From: Schistosoma haematobium
Taxonomy: Eukaryota > Platyhelminthes > Trematoda > Strigeidida > Schistosomatidae
Direction: 5' to 3'
Length of the DNA: 64,000 nt
Assembly: GCF_000699445.3 (NCBI RefSeq)
Contig: NC_067196.1
Location: forward strand, 89,258,364 to 89,322,363
Shown here: in pieces, positions 57,342-64,000 of the stretch
How the letters are laid out: every line of letters begins with the position of its first letter
Numbering within the stretch: position 1 is the first letter of the stretch
Program-made: the position numbers and the translations under genes
Notes under the pieces: model-generated
Told to the model about the DNA's origin: nothing
What the model saw: only the letters and a program-made list of their open reading frames with translations
Databases searched by the model: none

Positions 57342-58017
57342 ATGGTAATAATTACATGATAATAGTTTTATTGTTTGTCATATATTTAACAATACGGAAA
57401 TTTTGGCGTTAAAAGGTGATTAGTACTAGTTCATAGCCTTAGTAACAGATCAGTCATACAAAATTTGAAACCATGAATTTTTTTTTGATTCAGAAATAGT
57501 TTATACTCATATAAAACCTACCTTAGTAATAAAACTCTCTGATGATATTAAAGTTAATAGGGGTGATATTATCATTACATCATAACGGAATGTCTATTGG
57601 TTTTTTATTCACATTTCGTAGATAAAGATCTTAACAAGTTAATAAGTGATTCAATTGTTATTTAAAATGAATTAAAATGTATAAATCTATCAATATAGGA
57701 CAAACCATTATAAACTTAATGATTTAATTTGTTTATATAAGTCAGCGATAAATAATGTAAAACTTGACACAAAGTCTCATCGATTTAATTATAATCAACA
57801 CATCAGCACAATGTGAGGTAGAATAGAAATGACATCAAAAGAAGTAGAAAGGAACGATTATGAAGAGTACCGAATGAAAATCAACTGAAGATTTAAATAG
57901 GGGATTTTAGATTAAAGGTAATATATACCATTGAAATCTGATTTTGAACCATTTTACTACAAATGACAATTATCCGTGGTACATAACGAAAGTAAGGTTA
58001 AAAAATATAAATAAGTT
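57342..58017. other. AT-rich intergenic DNA, no gene seen
   Basis: No ORF, RNA gene or repeat was supported. Confidence 0.35.
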
Positions 58018-58185
58018 GAATTCATGAGTCAATTGGAGCTAAGCCACCATGGAAACTTGGAAGCACTGGACGACCGTTTCGTCCTAGTATGGAACTTCTC
58101 AGCAGTGCGCACCCACGACCCCGCCTTAAGAGATTCGAACCCAGAATCTATCGGTACCGCGCGTGAACGCTTAACCTATGAGCAT
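58018..58185 (-). mobile_element. Sm-alpha-like SINE copy S5, truncated
   Basis: Minus-strand ribozyme region and part of the tRNA-like head. The core reads CUGAGAA, with an A replacing a required G, so cleavage is unlikely. It is joined head-to-head to S6 through a short palindrome (gagcatat...atatgctc, 58177-58200). Confidence 0.75.
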
Positions 58186-58195
58186 ATGTTCATAT

Positions 58196-58555
58196 GCTCA
58201 CTAGTGACGGTCTGCAAAAGGTATTTCCTGGAGTTCTAGTGAGAGTCCGTGACCATTGGAATTCAACCGGGTCTGTTGTAAGATGATAACTCACTGAAGA
58301 CAATGGTGGGCGGTGGCTCAATTTCGCGGATTGGTTGAAGTTAGATATTAGCAAGGTCAGATACCGGTTCAGTGGTCCAGAGATCAAGCGCTCAGGCGCG
58401 AGACCGATAGGTCTTGGCTTCGAATCTCTCGAGATGGGATCGTAGATGAGCATTGTTGAGGAGTCCCGTACTAGGACAAAACAGTTGTCCACTGCTTCCA
58501 TGTTTTTCATGGTGGTCTAGCTTCAATCGACTGATGAACTCAACTATTGGATTAT
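58196..58555 (+). mobile_element. Sm-alpha-like SINE copy S6, full length
   Basis: Full-length plus-strand copy with a tRNA-like head (ggttcagtggtccagagatc, then cttcgaatctctcgag). The ribozyme core has GACAAAAC in place of GACGAAAC and UUGAGGA in place of CUGAGGA, so it is degraded. Confidence 0.8.
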
Positions 58556-58865
58556 TTCTTCGACAGTAATGAGCTCTAGTACTCACGCTATCAGTAGTTT
58601 AGATTCAAGTTCAAGCGTGATTCCAACCAGAGATAATTTTTTATCACCATGTTATATCTTTATGAATTTAGGCGTAAGAGTGTGCTCCCGGATATATTGA
58701 GCACATATTTCGATAACACTTAAACCAATCACTATTTTATCAATTTATATGATCATGTCCTCTAAATTTTTTGTTAGAGCAAAAGAAATAAAACCAAAAT
58801 CGTTTCATTTAACAAATACCTATTTCTAATCAGTGAGGGGTTTCTTGGATATTATAGTAATCTAA

Positions 58866-59140
58866 TAGTTGATTTCATGTGCTGATTGAAGCTAGATCAC
58901 CATAGAAAACATGGAAGCAGTGGACAACCGTTTCGTCTTGGTATGGGACTCCTCAACAACGCTCATCTACGATCCCACCTCAAGAGATTCGAATCCAGGG
59001 CCTATCGATCTTGCGCTCAAACGCCTAACTTGTTGACTACTGAGCAGGTATCCAACGGAGTTAATGTCTAACTTCAACCAATCCAAGAAATTGAGCTACC
59101 GTCCATCATTTTCTTCAGTGAGTTACTATCTCACAACATC
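58866..59140 (-). mobile_element. Sm-alpha-like SINE copy S7
   Basis: Minus-strand copy retaining tail, ribozyme region and part of the head. The core reads UUGAGGA and stem II GUCC/AGAC has a mismatch, so it is probably inactive. Confidence 0.7.
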
Positions 59141-60059
59141 ATCACATCAGTTATTCTCTATTGTAACCATCTTCAAACGACAATAATAACCGATTATATA
59201 ATTTTTTTAATTATATATAGATAAATATGAATGATAATTGATCGAAGTCATAAATGTTTTAGTGCTATTCACTAACTTTGATCACAAATCAACTTCTGCA
59301 TATGTGATTAAATGAAATACTCTTCATTGATATGATTATAGTTTAGTTTTAGCTAGTGACATGATTGTAATATTCTAATGATATCTCTTTTCTTTATTCC
59401 TTTTTAAAGGAAAAGAAATATCAGTAATGATTATTCAGTTTATATTGTGCAATGCAATGATTACAAAATACAAAATATTATGTCATTACAAAATTAGAAA
59501 AACACTCACTATAGATAATGTACATAATTAACCATTAATAATGATATGAAATGATCATTCCAATTAATAGAAGACATTTAACAGTATAAATGTAGAATTA
59601 TTCAAGTCAAAGGTCAAAAAATTGACTTGATTAATAGAGTTTGGTTAAAATTATTGATTAGGCAAATATGATATCGACTTGGTATTGTTTTACTTGAATC
59701 TTCCAATTGATGTTTAGGGCTGCTATTGATCAGTCTCTTATTGACATATATGCATAATATGCGTATTACCTTGATAATGTTTTAATTCACAAGCATTATA
59801 AGCAAAGATGAATAGTGGCTAGCATAGTCAGTCAGTCTGTCACAACATAGAACTTCGTACGTTCGTACATCAGCTCGAGTTGCCATACCACCGTGATGCA
59901 GTTGTCGACCCAAATCCCATAGTGGTAGAGTTAGTAAGAGTATAAGCAGTGATCGGAAAGATTAGTTTTTAAAGATGTTATTCAAGGAGTGTAATCTGGT
60001 TAAATAAATTTGGAAAGAGAAAAAAAAGAAAAGGATATGAAGAACTCAGAAGATTAGAA
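59141..60059. other. AT-rich intergenic DNA, no gene seen
   Basis: Very AT-rich. No exon, RNA or repeat could be supported apart from a GC-richer patch near 59870-59940 of unknown nature. Confidence 0.35.
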
Positions 60060-60380
60060 TTTGGGAGAACGCAATGAGTGGATGCACTTGCGCCATTGCA
60101 AACGATTTTGAGCCATCTCATTCAAGGTCTCTAACCATCGGTTGCTATCGTCTCGCGGATCCCAACTAGGTAGTCTAAACCTACCGAAATGGCTCAGTCC
60201 ACTTCTTAGTGACTTCATGGATTTGTGCCATTTTTTGATCTGGCCACCTATGATAATTTAAAGTATTTGAATTATAGTACCAAATAAGAGTCCCAGAAAT
60301 GACGCAAATGGATTAAGAAGTATTAGATAAGCACGAACGAATGTACTATATTTGGAATTCGAAATCAAGCATTCAACCCC
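60060..60380 (+). repeat. Repeat sharing its end with 55080-55220
   Basis: The part 60240-60380 resembles the 55.1 kb repeat (tatttgaattat, then gaattcgaaatca). The part before it (60060-60240) is GC-richer and looks like an interspersed repeat, but its family is not recognised. Confidence 0.45.
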
Positions 60381-63300
60381 GAATCTACTTCTACACTTGA
60401 ACTTGAACAATAAAGAAAAGGCGCAAAATATAATTCAAAGCTTTACTCTGAAGCTCCTTTATGTGGAGAACACAAACCCATTTATAGGCTTATTGTTAAC
60501 CTTTAAATACTCGAAACACTTAAAAACATTACAATTTAGGTTACAGAAGAAGTAATCATCCACTTAGTTTGACACATAATTTATCAGTTCCTTAGGAGTC
60601 TTCGTGGTGCATGCTGATCGGAAGAACTGTTTCCAGCCTTCTCCTAGCTTTAGAAGATGTAATCGATGAATTCCCATGGGATCTCAACAACAAGCTCGTA
60701 GTGTTTGAAAACTTATGCTTCACGTCATTGTGGAAAGAAAGTAAACAAGAGAAATTAATCATAGATGTCCTTAATAATGAACAAAAGTATAGTTCTAAAC
60801 AGGCTGAATATTTATCAAATAGATAGATAAAGATTAGTAATTGCGGAAAAAAGGTAGCGTAAACTATTGAGATAAAATGCCGAAATCGAAACCCAGTGTA
60901 GTCACAAAGGACGTCAGAAAGGTAGGCAGTAAAACATGAGTCGAGGAGAGGGAGATGACAATATTTTGAAAAACTGAAGGCTAAGACTGTGGGCAGAGAG
61001 TTTAATTAATGTATTTTACTAAAATTATCCCAAAGGCTTCACCAATGATCAAAAGACAGAAGCCAGTTCTCTTTGTAAAGGTTTCCATATGTCTTATGGA
61101 TGACTACGAATGATGAGTCTGTCTTGATTAAATAATTCATGTTTATAAAGTGCCTAATTATGAAGCTTCTTGTGGATACTATTTTAACAATTTTGGATAC
61201 CCTTCTTGAATCTCATTAGATGGAACGCTCATGGAATAACCAATAAAATTAACTTCACCGTAGCAGGTGAACTAACCAACCCACATGGAAGTCAGATCTG
61301 ATAGCTATCTTTTAAGTTCGTATGGAACATTGGTCGACTGGAGAACATCAACCTTTAGGTTAATACGAGCAACATTCTTGTCACATTAAAAAAATATATC
61401 CTTTCTATAGTATCTATGTCGTTTATTTTCTGGTTCTTCAGCCTTATCTCGTTGGATATTCATTTTCTATAGGTATTACTCTTAGGAGGTTCGTTACTGC
61501 AAATTTATCAGATTCATTGTGAAAAGATATATAATTAAGTTCCACTTCCCACTAATAAGAGTGATTTATAGAAGCTCAATATCTGGCCATTCCATGAAAG
61601 TCTTCTGTAAACAGATCTCAGATTTCAATGAGGTTTTCTAAAGTTTTCGAAATAGAGAGAGTGAATGTTCAATCTTTCTCACCAAGAGTAAGTTTTATTG
61701 CTGGTTGGCGTTTGTTGGAGTTCTATAGAATATGACCTAAAGCAGATTTATTTTCTTACATAATAAAATTACCATCCTATTTTGGTGGAGTTTCGTTCTG
61801 TGAGAAGGATGGTTCAGTCTGAACAACATCATCATTATTTCTCTCCCTTTCTGATATTTATTTTAAGTTTCAACATATATCCCACAATTTTAGGCAACCC
61901 TTCTTCACAATCAGTAATCTTGATTTATTTATTTGATGGATATTCAAGCACTTGTTAACTACATTTTTGTTTCCTACTAATTATATTTAATAATAGATAA
62001 CTTCATTTAAAACCGACTAGAAGGGGTAAAGACGCCTTGCTATGTAATTCATCTACAGGTTAAGATCGTCGAATCATACGGAAACAACATCGTCAAATAG
62101 TCTTCAATATATTGCGTAACCTACCTCATTCATGTATTCAAGCAGTCAGTAATCTTATTGTTCAATGATTTTCTTGATCTGGAATGAATAAAAACGTAGT
62201 GGGATGGATATGCTCTTTCGTAGACTGACAAAAATTTAGATTACCTAGACGGACAATAAGTCATAAATTTGTCCTCAGCTCCTGGGACACCTTCCAACTA
62301 TGTTTCTTTCAATCTAGTATGGCCCTACAAAAACCAAATGGGTGCTTAAAGTCCGCAAAATCTACAGATCGTTTCACATAGTAATCAGAGGCAGTATCCG
62401 TCAACAAAACTAATTGTGGGACTGTATCATAAGCACTGATCGAACGGCAAGTTGCGAAATCCGATTGCGCACTGATTATTAAATTGATTGTTGACGTCAG
62501 TTTGAATCCATATTATTCCGCACACAATTTAAACAGAAAAGAGCAAAACTTTTTTGAATGAATGCCTATATCCCTCACAAGTCAACGACACTGCAGATCG
62601 ATTCTACCGACAGTCAAAAGCTTACAATTCCAGTGTAAATGCACCACAGTCTATAGGCTTACTTCCATCTGTCTTTCTGGAAATTCGAAATACAATTGAA
62701 GCTGTAGCTGGATGCACTACAGCCTAGCTCTTTCATGGCACGGTGACTCAGTTTTCTGGAAACACTATGAGCCCTCCATCTTCCGCAATAAATATGAACA
62801 TTACTTTCTACATGAGTAGACTAATAAATGCCTTATGGTTTACTATACACGCCTTTATACCTTATGATTTATGATACCGACCCTTTTGATGGGTTAATGA
62901 AAGACCCTACAAAATTCTGACAAGTTAATCAAGTAATTAATCGTTTGTCAGAGTGGAAAAGACAAAATTTCAGGATTGATCAGCTAACAACAGTCTATTT
63001 AGAAGATACACCTCTTCTGACAAAATCATGGGGTTCTCAATACAGCCAAAAGAATAATCAACTTAGGTCATTTTTTGCGCATTTCATGTTTGGCATCAAA
63101 GTGGAATTATTATTAATTGCATAATTTCGTAATATAAAAGTGTAAACAGTGAGATGCTGCTAAACTTGTTAAGCAAATAAAAAAAAATGTTTATCAACTG
63201 TCATCTCGTCGAATTTCAACTTCCAACTAGTAACATCAAATGGTCCTCATAACTCTTAGTAAGAAAAGGTGAAGTGGAGTCGTTTCTTATATATTCAACA

Positions 63301-63906
63301 TTAATGCCGACCTTGTTAGTTTTAATAGATACTATTGGTTGAAAACACTAAGTTAGGCATTACCAATAACTCACAAAATAATCTTATATAGAACACTTCT
63401 TGTCTTATAGATAGATAATTGTAATTTAGGTGGTTTTGTTCTTTGAACTAGATGGTTTGGTCGTGAAACGTTGATTGTTCTTCTGAACAACATCAGTAGC
63501 ACAAAGTTTCTGTAGAAATGAATCGTCCAATCGACCTCGATCTTCATCGGTTATTGTTAACCTTTAAGCTGTCATTGTATGCTTTATTATTTTGATTATA
63601 TTTTCCATTGACTTGATTCTTGGTCCTAAATTTTTCCATGATTTTTTTTGTGTAATAAATAACTATTTCAGGTTTGTTTTATATTTTAACTATTTTCAAC
63701 TTTGACTAAATCGACAATAACAAAACATAACAGAATGAGATGAATTCATTTACATTGTGGTTCTTCTTCAGCTGCTTACAACCTAGAAACAATCATAATA
63801 ATTACTTGTAACCAATGTAAATATTGTATATCATATTAATGAAGATTAACGAAAGAACAACAACATTACGGAAGGATTATAAACTAGTAGAGGAGATGAA
63901 TACGTA
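60381..63906. other. AT-rich DNA, no supported gene
   Basis: Short ORFs (60352-60555, 60611-60826) lack domains and coding context. I found no splice-site and exon pattern like that of the tetraspanins, no RNA gene and no further repeat. Confidence 0.35.
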
Positions 63907-64000
63907 CTAACTTACTTAGTTACTTACGCATGTTACTCCTCGTGGAGGAGCATAGGCCGCCCACTAGCTCTCTCCATTCAATCATGTCCTGAACAATCCT
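63907..64000 (-). mobile_element. SR2/RTE-like element, 3' end entering from the right edge
   Basis: The sequence begins ttacttagttacttacgc and continues tgttactcc...gagcataggc, matching the 3' end of RTE-A/B in inverted form with moderate divergence. The rest lies outside the window. Confidence 0.65.

Overview
This window looks like a repeat-rich, intron-bearing flatworm genome, most likely a schistosome (Schistosoma or a close relative). The evidence is an AT-rich background, phase-0 micro-introns of 32-41 nt, CR1-type and SR2/RTE-type non-LTR retrotransposons, gypsy-like LTR elements, and tRNA-headed SINEs of the Sm-alpha type that carry hammerhead ribozyme motifs. No bacterial-style gene, operon, CRISPR array, rRNA or ordinary tRNA gene was seen.

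The only convincing host genes are three tandem tetraspanins, all on the + strand: TSP-A (20052-22240, 227 aa), TSP-B (26311-29246, 233 or 238 aa) and TSP-C (48202-53655, 222 aa). I assembled each from separate exons. They share one modular exon plan (codons about 25 / 63 / 25 / 32 / 29-34 / 48-54), all junctions in phase 0. TSP-A has exons 3 and 4 fused (57 = 25 + 32 codons). TSP-B has only a 15-nt GT...AG segment at the first intron position. TSP-C appears to use a GC-AG intron. In all three genes the last intron, just before the GC motif and TM4, is long and filled with repeats.

Region by region. 1-8775: a left arm that is a near-identical inverted copy of about 18.6-22.06 kb, interrupted by a 6.65 kb segment with a decayed minus-strand CR1-like element. 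8.8-18.5 kb: repeat fragments and a nearly complete but disabled plus-strand CR1-like element (11.6-15.96 kb) nested inside an older repeat. 18.6-22.4 kb: the right arm and TSP-A. 22.4-29.3 kb: AT-rich DNA, a SINE and TSP-B. 30-34.3 kb: CR1 and RTE remnants. 34.8-37.9 kb: a decayed gag-bearing LTR element and the second copy of an 833-bp repeat. 37.9-41 kb: a CR1 3' fragment between LTR-like repeats. 41.6-44.9 kb: a decayed gypsy-like gag-pol on the minus strand. 45-48 kb: non-LTR tails. 48.2-53.9 kb: TSP-C with an SR2/RTE copy in its last intron. 54-59.2 kb: a SINE cluster with hammerhead motifs and an inverted SR2/RTE copy. 59.2-64 kb: AT-rich DNA without a supported gene.

The tetraspanins would be four-pass membrane proteins, possibly tegumental as in known schistosome family members. 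The retroelements mostly do not work with them, but they have enlarged introns and caused a segmental inverted duplication that carries part of a tetraspanin intron. All family names come from reading translated sequence; no database search was run.
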